Origin: a virus
IMG/VR virus record: IMGVR_UViG_3300020419_001295
Coordinates: 1-48,252 of that record
Length of the DNA stretch: 48,252 nucleotides
Reading direction: 5' to 3' (one strand)
Shown piece after piece: positions 7,835 to 14,120 of this stretch. Position numbers and translations under genes: made by a program. Numbering within the stretch: the first letter of the stretch is position 1; each line of letters opens with the position of its first letter. The notes under the pieces were generated by a model. It was not told the origin of the DNA, did no database searches, and worked only from the letters and a program-made list of their open reading frames with translations.

Positions 7835-8259
7835 TTCTGTTTCTCTCTCATTTGTTGTTTTTCTAAACTAATTTTATCTTTAAGACTCATAATATATGCC
7901 GCTCCTCCTAATACAAGGATTGCACCAGCTTCTGCAATTAATACCCAAGGATCAGCATCTTTCGAATGTAATACTATCAATCTACACAATGCCGTCATAG
8001 CAATGATAATAGGTAAAGTAACAGGTATTCTATTACTAATATAAAATGCTCCAACCATTCCTATAATCTCTGCATAAATGAAAAGTAAAAATAGGTCTGC
8101 AAGTTCGACTTTAATATTCAATATCATATGATAGATATCCATGCCGGCCGCAAACATTGTAAGCATTCCGATCACTGCTAATAATAGTTTTTCACTGTAC
8201 AAAGTTGTCCAATGTAAACTACTGTTTACTTTTGCTAAATCTATCTTTTTACGTACCAT
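7831..8259 (-). CDS. PsiE-like integral membrane protein (142 aa)
   Basis: Four hydrophobic segments are visible (about residues 22-40, 48-68, 77-95 and 102-122), with conserved-looking YAEIIGMVGAFYISNRIPVTL, ALCRLIVL and an acidic residue within the last helix (AEAGAILVLG). This matches the layout of the phosphate-starvation-inducible PsiE family. PsiE is induced by phosphate limitation in bacteria, but its biochemical role is not established. The ATG at 8259 follows AAAGAGG; the gene overlaps the end of the methyltransferase gene by 19 bases. Confidence 0.65.
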   Translation of the reverse strand: MVRKKIDLAKVNSSLHWTTLYSEKLLLAVIGMLTMFAAGMDIYHMILNIKVELADLFLLFIYAEIIGMVGAFYISNRIPVTLPIIIAMTALCRLIVLHSKDADPWVLIAEAGAILVLGGAAYIMSLKDKISLEKQQMREKQK

Positions 8260-8786
8260 ATTTTTTGCCTCTTTGCTATTGACCAAGTCGATCCAAGCAC
8301 CTCCGATACTGCTCTTCTAACCTGGGCTTGATTTATGTCATGTCCTAATAAAAATCCGCCATCTTTAATTTTAGGATACCAGTTTATAATGTCCTCTTTT
8401 ACATCTTCGTATTCATGTCCTGCATCTATAAATGCAAAATCTAAAGAAGCATCTTCAACAAACTTTGTTGCATAACTTGTAAAATGTCTGTATAAAACCA
8501 AACGAGGATGTACTTCTCTTTGGTATTTTAAAAGGTTTTGATAAAACTTATAGTTAACACTAGATGTATCATTTTCTAAATCTTCACTTTTAGTTTCATT
8601 AAATCTTACAGATTTTTCTGACCATATGTCTACACCTATCATTTTCAAGTGAGGAACATTATCTAATAGATATTTTAGATTGACACCTTTTTGTACACCT
8701 AGTTCTGCACCATGTACTAATCCGTGCTTAAGAATAAACTTTACTAGCCAATCACCTTTTCCTTTGTCTGGTGGTAATTTAGTCAT
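8241..8786 (-). CDS. Class I SAM-dependent methyltransferase (181 aa)
   Basis: The motif AELGVQKGVNLKYLL is the glycine-containing SAM-binding loop, MIGVDIWSE supplies the acidic residue that holds the ribose, and FAFIDAGHEYEDVKEDI with DGGFLLGHDI match the methyltransferase_24 type often linked to glycan or lipid modification. The target is unknown. The start is coupled to the ClpP stop, and the gene sits between ClpP and the PsiE-like protein. Confidence 0.78.
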   Translation of the reverse strand: MTKLPPDKGKGDWLVKFILKHGLVHGAELGVQKGVNLKYLLDNVPHLKMIGVDIWSEKSVRFNETKSEDLENDTSSVNYKFYQNLLKYQREVHPRLVLYRHFTSYATKFVEDASLDFAFIDAGHEYEDVKEDIINWYPKIKDGGFLLGHDINQAQVRRAVSEVLGSTWSIAKRQKIWYVKR

Positions 8787-9370
8787 TATTTTTTCTCTGC
8801 GATAAAGTCAGCTAATCCATAATCAATGGATTCTTTTGCACTCATAAAGTAATCACGATCCATATCCTTCGCAATTCTATCTCTGTCAAGTCCAGTGTGT
8901 TTGACGTATATATCTGTCAGTGTTTCTTTCCAATATTGCAATTCTCTATATCTAATCTCTACATCACTTGCTTGACCTGACGCACCACCACTAGGTTGAT
9001 GAATCATGTGCCTAGCATGTGGGAGTATGGCTCTTTTACCTTTTTCACCTGCCATTGCTAAGAAACTACCCATACTAGCGGCAATCCCCATTACTGTTGT
9101 GTGTACAGGAGATTTAATAAACTGCATCGTATCGTAAATGCTCATACCGGCTGTAACACTACCGCCTGGCGAATTAATATAAAAATTAATTGGCTTTCCT
9201 GTATTTGTAGATTCAAGGAAAAGCATCTGTGCAACAATTAAACTTGCACTTGTACTATTCACATCAGTGTCTAGCATTATAATTCTATCTTTCAAAAGTC
9301 TGCTATAGATATCATAGCTTCTTTCACCTCTTGATTCTTTTTCTATTACTACTGGTACTAAATTAGGCAT
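8786..9370 (-). CDS. clpP: ClpP-type serine protease subunit (194 aa)
   Basis: This is the proteolytic barrel subunit of Clp proteases. The catalytic triad is intact: Ser99 in [10 protein letters not shown], His124 in HMIHQPSGG and Asp172 in [10 protein letters not shown]. The oxyanion-hole loop [10 protein letters not shown] is also present. The length matches bacterial ClpP without a long propeptide. No Clp ATPase is encoded here, so it must use the host ClpX or ClpA. Together with ClpS (18131), Hsp20 and the tmRNA it forms a proteostasis set. The start overlaps the upstream gene by 8 bases. Confidence 0.95.
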   Translation of the reverse strand: MPNLVPVVIEKESRGERSYDIYSRLLKDRIIMLDTDVNSTSASLIVAQMLFLESTNTGKPINFYINSPGGSVTAGMSIYDTMQFIKSPVHTTVMGIAASMGSFLAMAGEKGKRAILPHARHMIHQPSGGASGQASDVEIRYRELQYWKETLTDIYVKHTGLDRDRIAKDMDRDYFMSAKESIDYGLADFIAEKK

Positions 9371-9596
9371 CGCCTCTTCCTTTCATCTTCGTAAGTTCTT
9401 GTGGACCTTTGGTTGTAAATTCATATCCAAACTGATTGCCCACATATACACTTCCATTATATTTCATATGTATTTTATTGGTTGCTAAAAAAATAGTCAA
9501 TGAATCTTTCTCTTTAAAATAATCCACTTCTGCTTCTGCTACTTTATCATTATCTGTACAGGTCACCATACATTTATTATCGTAGGTTGGTCTCAT
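9363..9596 (-). CDS. Small protein of unknown function (77 aa)
   Basis: A short beta-rich protein ([49 protein letters not shown]). It is linked at both ends by overlapping start/stop codons (ATGA with the upstream gene, 8 bases with clpP), so it belongs to the same operon. I do not recognise the family. Confidence 0.6.
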   Translation of the reverse strand: MRPTYDNKCMVTCTDNDKVAEAEVDYFKEKDSLTIFLATNKIHMKYNGSVYVGNQFGYEFTTKGPQELTKMKGRGDA

Positions 9597-10276
9597 TTAG
9601 TTTTCCTTATATAATTTAATCTAGTTTCGTGTACATCAAACATCTTATTCTTTTGATGTGCTTTTACTTTAGCCTTGAAGTTAAAACGTGAATTAACTTC
9701 AAATTTATCTTTCTTCATAAAACTTACTAAATTTCCTGTCATGTCTGCAAGATAATTATATGAATCCCAGTTTTGACTGTAAGTTCTTGATAAAATTTTC
9801 ATATTACCTGTAACTGGAGTTGATACACTTCCGACAGGTTGACTATCCCTATATTCTGTACGAATAACTTTCTTTAATTTTGCCTCCTCAACTTCTCTAC
9901 GTACCAATTCTGGCACGAATGAAATTAAACCCAATTTATTTCTGCCTATAACGTCTCCAGATACTGTAGTAAATATATCTTTTTGGAAATCATTTAGTTT
10001 ATCTCCTAAAAGTTCCATGCTATATCTTTTAAAGTGTCTTAGTGCAATATCTACACTATCAAAGTCGTCGTCGTTTGGAATTGCTTTAATATAATCTTCT
10101 GGAGTAAAATTATCCTGTTCTGCAAAAAAGAATTTGACTATTTCTTTGTTTGCAAACTGTGTAGGCACATCTTCTGAATAACGCCTTGTTTCTTTGAAAT
10201 ATCCTTTGTTAAGCCTATCTGCCATAAATGCAACGGCAAGTGCCTGTTGTGTTTTAATTGTTGATGTAACTTTCAT
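9593..10276 (-). CDS. Conserved phage protein of unknown function (227 aa)
   Basis: The start at 10276 (MKVTSTIKTQQALAVAFMAD) follows AGAGGCACC; an upstream alternative start has no ribosome site. The protein is soluble and mixed alpha/beta, with a positively charged C-terminus ([30 protein letters not shown] in part), which could bind nucleic acid. It is first in an operon that leads into clpP, driven by the sigma70-type promoter at 10307-10335. Function not recognised. Confidence 0.65.
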   Translation of the reverse strand: MKVTSTIKTQQALAVAFMADRLNKGYFKETRRYSEDVPTQFANKEIVKFFFAEQDNFTPEDYIKAIPNDDDFDSVDIALRHFKRYSMELLGDKLNDFQKDIFTTVSGDVIGRNKLGLISFVPELVRREVEEAKLKKVIRTEYRDSQPVGSVSTPVTGNMKILSRTYSQNWDSYNYLADMTGNLVSFMKKDKFEVNSRFNFKAKVKAHQKNKMFDVHETRLNYIRKTK

Positions 10277-10306
10277 CGGTGCCTCTTTAGTAATAATCAT
10301 ACTACT

Positions 10307-10335
10307 AATATAACAATTAATTACTGATTTGTCAA
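10307..10335 (-). promoter_or_regulatory. Sigma70-type promoter TTGACA-17-TATATT
   Basis: TTGACA (10335-10330), a 17-base spacer and TATATT (10312-10307) on the minus strand. It overlaps the stop of the 30-residue membrane peptide and would drive the 227-residue protein, the 77-residue protein and clpP. Confidence 0.8.
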
Positions 10336-10424
10336 GAGATTTTTTCGTTATCCCACATAATTAATAACCAAATTATTAATCCATATGTGCCAATCATGAA
10401 AAGTAATATAAGAAGTAATTCCAT
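10332..10424 (-). CDS. Membrane micro-protein (30 aa)
   Basis: The frame MELLLILLFMIGTYG continues through LIIWLLIMWDNEKIS, one long hydrophobic helix with a short charged tail. It lies 3 bases after the metalloprotease gene. Its stop codon lies within the downstream -35 element. The size and composition resemble other phage membrane peptides, but the assignment rests on composition alone. Confidence 0.4.
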   Translation of the reverse strand: MELLLILLFMIGTYGLIIWLLIMWDNEKIS

Positions 10425-10427
10425 ATA

Positions 10428-10919
10428 TTATCTAGACTCTGCTCCGCCTGGATCTTGTGTCCATTTCCGTTTGCCTAATTTATGCTTTTCAGCCCAACGA
10501 ACGAAAAGTCCAACTTCTCTACCGTGTGCTTCAATTTCCCACGGCTCATCCCAATAGTCTAGTGTATCGGAAAAGAATTCACCTTTATATCTGTGTCCTT
10601 TTTTCATTGTATACTCATGCAATTCATTTTTTGCATATTGTTTTACGTGGACCATTTCGTGTGCAATAGTTTCTAAAATACGTCTTAATGGTTGGGAAGC
10701 ATCTGCTCTAATGGTAAACTCTTTAGGATATCTTTCTTCATCTTCCCAAATAGCATCTCCGTAGATCTTTTCGTTTTTCATTAGATGCTTAACCAATTCG
10801 ATTCTTATCTCTAATTTAGGATATAGTCTAACACCAAGTAACTTTTCACCACAAAAATCTGCCATACTTTTGACGTACTTCTTCTGTGTTGCTGAACCGC
10901 CTCTAGTCGTGATATGCAT
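10428..10919 (-). CDS. Putative zinc metalloprotease with HEMVH motif (163 aa)
   Basis: The sequence RRILETIAHEMVHVKQYAKNE contains a gluzincin-type HExxH zinc-binding motif, as in SprT-like or WSS1-like proteases; a downstream Glu/His-rich region (SDTLDYWDEPWEIEAHGREVG) could supply the third ligand. The start at 10919 (MHITTRGG) follows GGAGATCACTT. The protein could process virion or host proteins, but the substrate is unknown. A perfect sigma70 promoter lies 33 bases upstream. Confidence 0.72.
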   Translation of the reverse strand: MHITTRGGSATQKKYVKSMADFCGEKLLGVRLYPKLEIRIELVKHLMKNEKIYGDAIWEDEERYPKEFTIRADASQPLRRILETIAHEMVHVKQYAKNELHEYTMKKGHRYKGEFFSDTLDYWDEPWEIEAHGREVGLFVRWAEKHKLGKRKWTQDPGGAESR

Positions 10920-10951
10920 AAGTGATCTCCGCAAAAACAAAATATAAAGTA

Positions 10952-10980
10952 ATTATAATACTATTTAACCTGTTTGTCAA
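10952..10980 (-). promoter_or_regulatory. Consensus sigma70 promoter TTGACA-17-TATAAT
   Basis: Both hexamers match the consensus exactly on the minus strand (10980-10975 and 10957-10952) with a 17-base spacer. It should strongly transcribe the metalloprotease and the membrane micro-protein. Confidence 0.85.
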
Positions 10981-11040
10981 TGAAAATTGGTTGGATATGT
11001 AAAAAAACTATATATAGTATATGCTATATTAACACATACA

Positions 11041-11532
11041 CTATATAGTGTATTCAAAGTTTTGGGTATGGTCGTTGATGCTGATTTGCTTGGCTCCATT
11101 ACTAATATGAAAATGGGTAGCCATAGGAGTCAACGGAGAGAGTGTAACCATTCTAGTTGTACCTACTCTATCTGTTTTTAAGAACTCTCGCACCTTGGTA
11201 ATAATTTCTCTACCTGCTCCTCGTTTACGTGACCAAACTGTGTATGCAATAGCAATCTTACCAAACTCTTCTCCTTGGCAGGCAACTTGACTCATGTAAT
11301 CCATTTCTCTTACAGTATCAGGAACTTCGTTAGTATAAGCTACACAAACGATTGCTTCAATATTGTCTTCATATTTCAAACCATAGATTTTTCTTTCGGA
11401 AGAAAGTCTCCATTCTAAATCTAGTTCTGGTCTTACAGGATCCTCTGATACATCAATATCTGTCAATTCTACTAATTCAGTACCCTTCACCCATTTGAAA
11501 AAATCGTCAATATTTTTTTTAAATAATTTCAT
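11041..11532 (-). CDS. GNAT-type acetyltransferase-like protein (163 aa)
   Basis: The segment KIAIAYTVWSRKRGAGREIITKVREFL matches the GNAT acetyl-CoA binding motif (beta strand, then RxxGxG/A, then a helix). The core strand IYGLKYEDNIEAIVCVAYTNE precedes it as in GNAT folds. The C-terminus (ATHFHISNGAKQISINDHTQNFEYTI) resembles the family's last strands. The substrate is unknown. It lies just downstream of the tRNA-Trp gene. Confidence 0.68.
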   Translation of the reverse strand: MKLFKKNIDDFFKWVKGTELVELTDIDVSEDPVRPELDLEWRLSSERKIYGLKYEDNIEAIVCVAYTNEVPDTVREMDYMSQVACQGEEFGKIAIAYTVWSRKRGAGREIITKVREFLKTDRVGTTRMVTLSPLTPMATHFHISNGAKQISINDHTQNFEYTI

Positions 11533-11554
11533 ACGTAATATTTACTCCTGCCAT

Positions 11555-11629
11555 TGGCACAGGTAGGAGGATTTGAACCCCCACTTTCGGTTTTGGAGAC
11601 CGACGTGCTACCATTAACACCATACCCAT
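11555..11629 (-). tRNA. tRNA-Trp, anticodon CCA
   Basis: Minus-strand cloverleaf: acceptor stem ATGGGTA with TACCTGT (7 pairs including two G-U), D-arm GTG/CAC, anticodon stem TCGGT/ACCGA with loop CTCCAAA (anticodon CCA at 11596-11594), T-stem GGGGG/CCTCC with loop TTCAAAT, discriminator G, and an encoded CCA at the 3' end. It sits between the 81-residue gene and the GNAT gene. Confidence 0.92.
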
Positions 11630-11637
11630 TTATTATT

Positions 11638-11883
11638 TTATTCTACTCTATAAACTGTAACAGAGTCATCTGTATTTCGTCTGGTTGCAAACTTGCCACC
11701 GTTTCTATAACCCCAACTATGTGCCGAACTTGCTATAGAACAACCACCGCTAGAATTACGTTCTGCCGCATGATGATCCGCTGGAACTGTAAATGCTTGT
11801 CCTGGGGCCATTTGTGGAAAAGGATATTTTGTTTTTACAGTATACTCACGACTTGGAACTACTGCCTTGAAAACTTCGAACAT
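11638..11883 (-). CDS. Small conserved phage protein (81 aa)
   Basis: The phrase KYPFPQMAPGQAFTVP followed by a Ser/His/Ala stretch (ADHHAAERNSSGG) and FATRRNTDDSVTVYRVE is a recurrent small-domain pattern in phages, with a C-terminal strand. It may bind nucleic acid, but this is not established. The gene is preceded by a sigma70-type promoter and followed directly by tRNA-Trp, so tRNA and GNAT may be co-transcribed. Confidence 0.6.
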   Translation of the reverse strand: MFEVFKAVVPSREYTVKTKYPFPQMAPGQAFTVPADHHAAERNSSGGCSIASSAHSWGYRNGGKFATRRNTDDSVTVYRVE

Positions 11884-11916
11884 TGTTGACTCCTGTGTAA
11901 TGTATCAATGTAACTA

Positions 11917-11945
11917 ATAATAGCAAACATCTTTAGTATTGTCAA
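11917..11945 (-). promoter_or_regulatory. Sigma70-type promoter TTGACA-17-TATTAT
   Basis: TTGACA (11945-11940), a 17-base spacer and TATTAT (11922-11917) on the minus strand. It is positioned to drive the 81-residue gene, tRNA-Trp and the GNAT gene. It lies back to back with the plus-strand TAAATA box at 11957-11962. Confidence 0.8.
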
Positions 11946-11956
11946 GTTTTTTTGGA

Positions 11957-11962
11957 TAAATA
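11957..11962 (+). promoter_or_regulatory. TAAATA box 5 bases before an ATG (plus strand)
   Basis: TAAATA, then TTTTT, then the ATG at 11968. There is no Shine-Dalgarno sequence. Same arrangement as at 1309, 30849, 41975 and 42698. Confidence 0.5.
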
Positions 11963-11967
11963 TTTTT

Positions 11968-12381
11968 ATGGATGACGCTTACGCATCAGCCTTTTACGAT
12001 GTCGTAAAAGAAACACAAAGTAAGTCGGGTTACGAACTTCCAGTTGAGATCGAATCCTACATCGTAATGCTTTTGGCCTCTCACATAGATAAAACAAACT
12101 TTCTTCCTAATAAAACTTTTGCAGAATGTTATCTTACATTATCTGAACAACACAAATATTCTTCTAAAGAACTAGGTGACACCTGTCTTTTTGTAAGAGG
12201 AGTGTTTCCTAATTATGGAAGGCGTTACGGATTAACAAAAGGTTACTACACTCAGATAGGTAGAAGCAGTTACGAAAGAATATCAACTGTACTAAATCCA
12301 GAATTATTCGGACAACTTGCAAAACATTTTGACTTCTTAGGTGACTTTATAAGTCTTTCAGTAAAAAATGATTACTTTTGA
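11968..12381 (+). CDS. Conserved phage protein of unknown function (137 aa)
   Basis: A plus-strand gene with a mostly helical soluble protein (SYIVMLLASHIDKTNF, FAECYLTLSEQ, DTCLFVRGVFPNYGRRYGLTKGYY). There is no signal peptide. The start has no ribosome site but has a TAAATA box 5 bases upstream. It overlaps the convergent lipoprotein gene by 10 bases. I do not recognise the family. Confidence 0.62.
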   Translation: MDDAYASAFYDVVKETQSKSGYELPVEIESYIVMLLASHIDKTNFLPNKTFAECYLTLSEQHKYSSKELGDTCLFVRGVFPNYGRRYGLTKGYYTQIGRSSYERISTVLNPELFGQLAKHFDFLGDFISLSVKNDYF

Positions 12382-12563
12382 TCTGTAATAATAGTAGCAC
12401 CACCTGCCACAGCCGCACCTTTGGCACATTCACCAAATAACACTTCACCTGCGACACAGCCAATAGCACTATTGCCGATAAGTCTTTTACCATCATCAGT
12501 AATATAGGTTGAATTACAAGCTGTTAGCAAAAGCCCAGCCGATATGATTAAAATATATTTCAT
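12372..12563 (-). CDS. Small lipoprotein (63 aa)
   Basis: The N-terminus MKYILIISAGLLLTACNST is a classical lipoprotein signal with lipobox LTAC at residues 13-16. The mature part is small and glycine-rich (GCVAGEVLFGECAKGAAVAGGA) with two further cysteines, similar in style to short glycine-zipper lipoproteins. It would be anchored in the host outer or inner membrane and could affect superinfection or lysis, which is inference. Confidence 0.7.
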   Translation of the reverse strand: MKYILIISAGLLLTACNSTYITDDGKRLIGNSAIGCVAGEVLFGECAKGAAVAGGATIITDQK

Positions 12564-12577
12564 ATTTGTCTCCTCTT

Positions 12578-13102
12578 TTAATTTTTATCTAGATATTGTA
12601 AACAGTTTTCAGGCGTAGTTTCTACGTAGGGATCGTCATCAGTACCTTCATTGTTAATGCCTGGCTCTTGCCACCATTTTTCAACGACTCCGTCATTGAC
12701 TATAGTCATGTACCTCCAACTTCTCATGCCAAATCCTAAGTGGTTCTTTCCAATTAACATTCCCATGAACCTTGTAAAGTTTCCTGAACCATCTGGTATC
12801 ATCTTTATGTTTTCAATCTTCTGTTCTTTAGCCCATGCATTCATCACGTAGGCATCATTAACACTACAACAATATATTTCATCTATCTCTTGATTTCTTA
12901 TTGTATCATAGTTTTCTTCAAAACCTGGTAATTGATAATTTGAACATGTTGGAGTAAATGCTCCTGGTAAGCTGAATAGCACTACTCTTTTACCCTTGAA
13001 ATAATCATCAGTGGTTTTGTCTAACCAATAGTATTCCATTTTAGACTCGTCGAACGCCCGGGTACGAAACGTTGCTTTTGGTAATGAAAATCCTTCGATC
13101 AT
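12578..13102 (-). CDS. Peroxiredoxin, Prx5-like (174 aa)
   Basis: The peroxidatic cysteine motif is clear in SLPGAFTPTCSNYQLPGF (about residues 44-61), and the thioredoxin-fold remainder matches the AhpE/Prx5 type (EIYCCSVNDAYVMNAWAKEQ, GFGMRSWRYMTIVNDGVVEKWW). It reduces hydrogen or organic peroxides with thiol electrons, possibly from the phage glutaredoxin at 31657. It would protect the infected cell from oxidative stress. A candidate weak promoter lies around 13122-13149. Confidence 0.9.
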   Translation of the reverse strand: MIEGFSLPKATFRTRAFDESKMEYYWLDKTTDDYFKGKRVVLFSLPGAFTPTCSNYQLPGFEENYDTIRNQEIDEIYCCSVNDAYVMNAWAKEQKIENIKMIPDGSGNFTRFMGMLIGKNHLGFGMRSWRYMTIVNDGVVEKWWQEPGINNEGTDDDPYVETTPENCLQYLDKN

Positions 13103-13121
13103 TTTATGTCCTTTTGTGGAT

Positions 13122-13149
13122 TAATTATATATTTAAACATATATATCAA
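13122..13149 (-). promoter_or_regulatory. Weak sigma70-like promoter upstream of the peroxiredoxin
   Basis: The minus strand has TTGATA (13149-13144), a 16-base spacer and TAATTA (13127-13122). The match is weaker than the other promoters in this window, so the call is tentative. Confidence 0.35.
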
Positions 13150-13211
13150 GACGCGAAGCATTGCTCCTAAAAACTGGTTTAGGACTAAATACTATTAGAG
13201 CGTGAGGGCTT

Positions 13212-13463
13212 TCATGCAACGAAGTCTAGTAGGTTATACTTTCTCAATTTAGCAATCAAATTAGTCCGACCAATGCCCAGTTCTTCAGCTGTTTTGGTTC
13301 TATTACCTTGATTTTGTTCCAAAGATACTTGTATCCTTTTCACTTCAAGTGTCTGCACTTCTTGTGGTAGTGTTTCTTGAACATTGTCACCCGGTGCACC
13401 AAACATGTCTTCGAACATACTCCAAATATAGTCTTGTTCTGATATTTCAGGGTCCTTTTTCAT
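13212..13463 (-). CDS. Fis-type helix-turn-helix DNA-binding protein (83 aa)
   Basis: The C-terminal 40 residues (RIQVSLEQNQGNRTKTAEEL followed by GIGRTNLIAKLRKYNL) match the Fis/NtrC C-terminal HTH, in which the helix-turn-helix is AEELGIGRTNLIAKLRKY. The N-terminal half is acidic and probably flexible. It lacks a receiver or AAA+ domain, so it is a small stand-alone regulator or nucleoid protein. No Shine-Dalgarno sequence; TAAATA stands 4 bases before the ATG. A perfect 8-bp inverted repeat lies 36 bases upstream. Confidence 0.82.
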   Translation of the reverse strand: MKKDPEISEQDYIWSMFEDMFGAPGDNVQETLPQEVQTLEVKRIQVSLEQNQGNRTKTAEELGIGRTNLIAKLRKYNLLDFVA

Positions 13464-13467
13464 ACTG

Positions 13468-13473
13468 TATTTA
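13468..13473 (-). promoter_or_regulatory. TAAATA box 4 bases before the Fis-like gene ATG
   Basis: On the minus strand TAAATA is followed by CAGT and the ATG at 13463. It is part of the leaderless-type set and suggests late expression of this regulator. Confidence 0.45.
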
Positions 13474-13498
13474 GTACTCTGATTATGCTCTTTATGTA

Positions 13499-13518
13499 GG
13501 TGTAAAAAAATTTACACC
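13499..13518. repeat. Perfect inverted repeat GGTGTAAA-AAAA-TTTACACC
   Basis: An 8-bp perfect inverted repeat separated by AAAA lies between the divergent Fis-like gene (minus) and the exported-protein operon (plus), 7 bases before the plus-strand TAAATA box at 13525. Its position and symmetry fit an operator for a dimeric regulator, perhaps the neighbouring Fis-like protein. It has no long T-run after it, so it is unlikely to be a terminator. Confidence 0.5.
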
Positions 13519-13524
13519 AAACGA

Positions 13525-13530
13525 TAAATA
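13525..13530 (+). promoter_or_regulatory. TAAATA late-like box upstream of the plus-strand operon
   Basis: GATAAATA on the plus strand ends at 13530, 47 bases before the GTG start at 13578, which has its own GAGGG site. It is the likely late promoter for the exported-protein operon. Confidence 0.45.
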
Positions 13531-13577
13531 ACATACTAATGCAATACAATAGTACTAAAGTATAGAGGGCAAAACAA

Positions 13578-14120
13578 GTGAAGAAATTTTTTATTATATT
13601 ATCATTCATCGCATTCTTTTGGCCATTGGCCTTAAATGCAGAAACAAATACAGTTACTTCTACAGTAACTGGAACAACAACAGTAGATAAAACTCCACCT
13701 ACTGCATCAGCACCAAATGTCATGATAAACAATCAGGATGTATGTTCTACGGGAACAAGTGCGGCAGTGCAAACACAGGTGCTAGGAATTGCAGGCGGTA
13801 CTACAATTAGAGATTTAAACTGTGAAAGATTGAAATTATCTAGATCGTTATATGGTATGGGCATGAAGGTCGCGGCTGTGTCGTTATTGTGTCAAGATGC
13901 AAGAGTATTTGAGGCAATGGAGATGGCAGGTACACCTTGTCCTTACAAAGGTAAGATTGGTATTGAAGCGGCTAAGGCTTGGGCTGAAAATCCTGAGAGG
14001 CGTCCCGACTACGAGAAATGGTTAAAAGAAAATGATCTTGAAGCATACGAAAAAGAATGGCAAAATAAAGCAACTACTTGGAGTATTGGTATTGGTGCTT
14101 TGTTGTTGCTTTTACTCTAG
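13578..14120 (+). CDS. Exported protein with signal peptide and C-terminal membrane helix (180 aa)
   Basis: The GTG start follows GAGGGCAAAACAA. The first 21 residues are a good signal peptide (MKKFFIILSFIAFFWPLALNA, cleavage after NA). Then come a Thr/Val-rich stretch (NTVTSTVTGTTTVDKTPPT), a cysteine-bearing domain (NNQDVCSTGTSAAVQTQVLG, RDLNCERLKLSRSLYG, SLLCQDARVFEAMEMAG), and a C-terminal hydrophobic end (SIGIGALLLLLL). It may sit in the host envelope or be a virion component. Its end overlaps the next gene by 89 bases in another frame. Function unknown. Confidence 0.65.
   Translation: MKKFFIILSFIAFFWPLALNAETNTVTSTVTGTTTVDKTPPTASAPNVMINNQDVCSTGTSAAVQTQVLGIAGGTTIRDLNCERLKLSRSLYGMGMKVAAVSLLCQDARVFEAMEMAGTPCPYKGKIGIEAAKAWAENPERRPDYEKWLKENDLEAYEKEWQNKATTWSIGIGALLLLLL

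Noticed and set aside
11009-11050. AT-rich palindromes ACTATATATAGT and CACTATATAGTG downstream of the GNAT gene
   Set aside because: Both are self-complementary but simple AT repeats with no T-run after them; chance in an AT-rich genome is likely.
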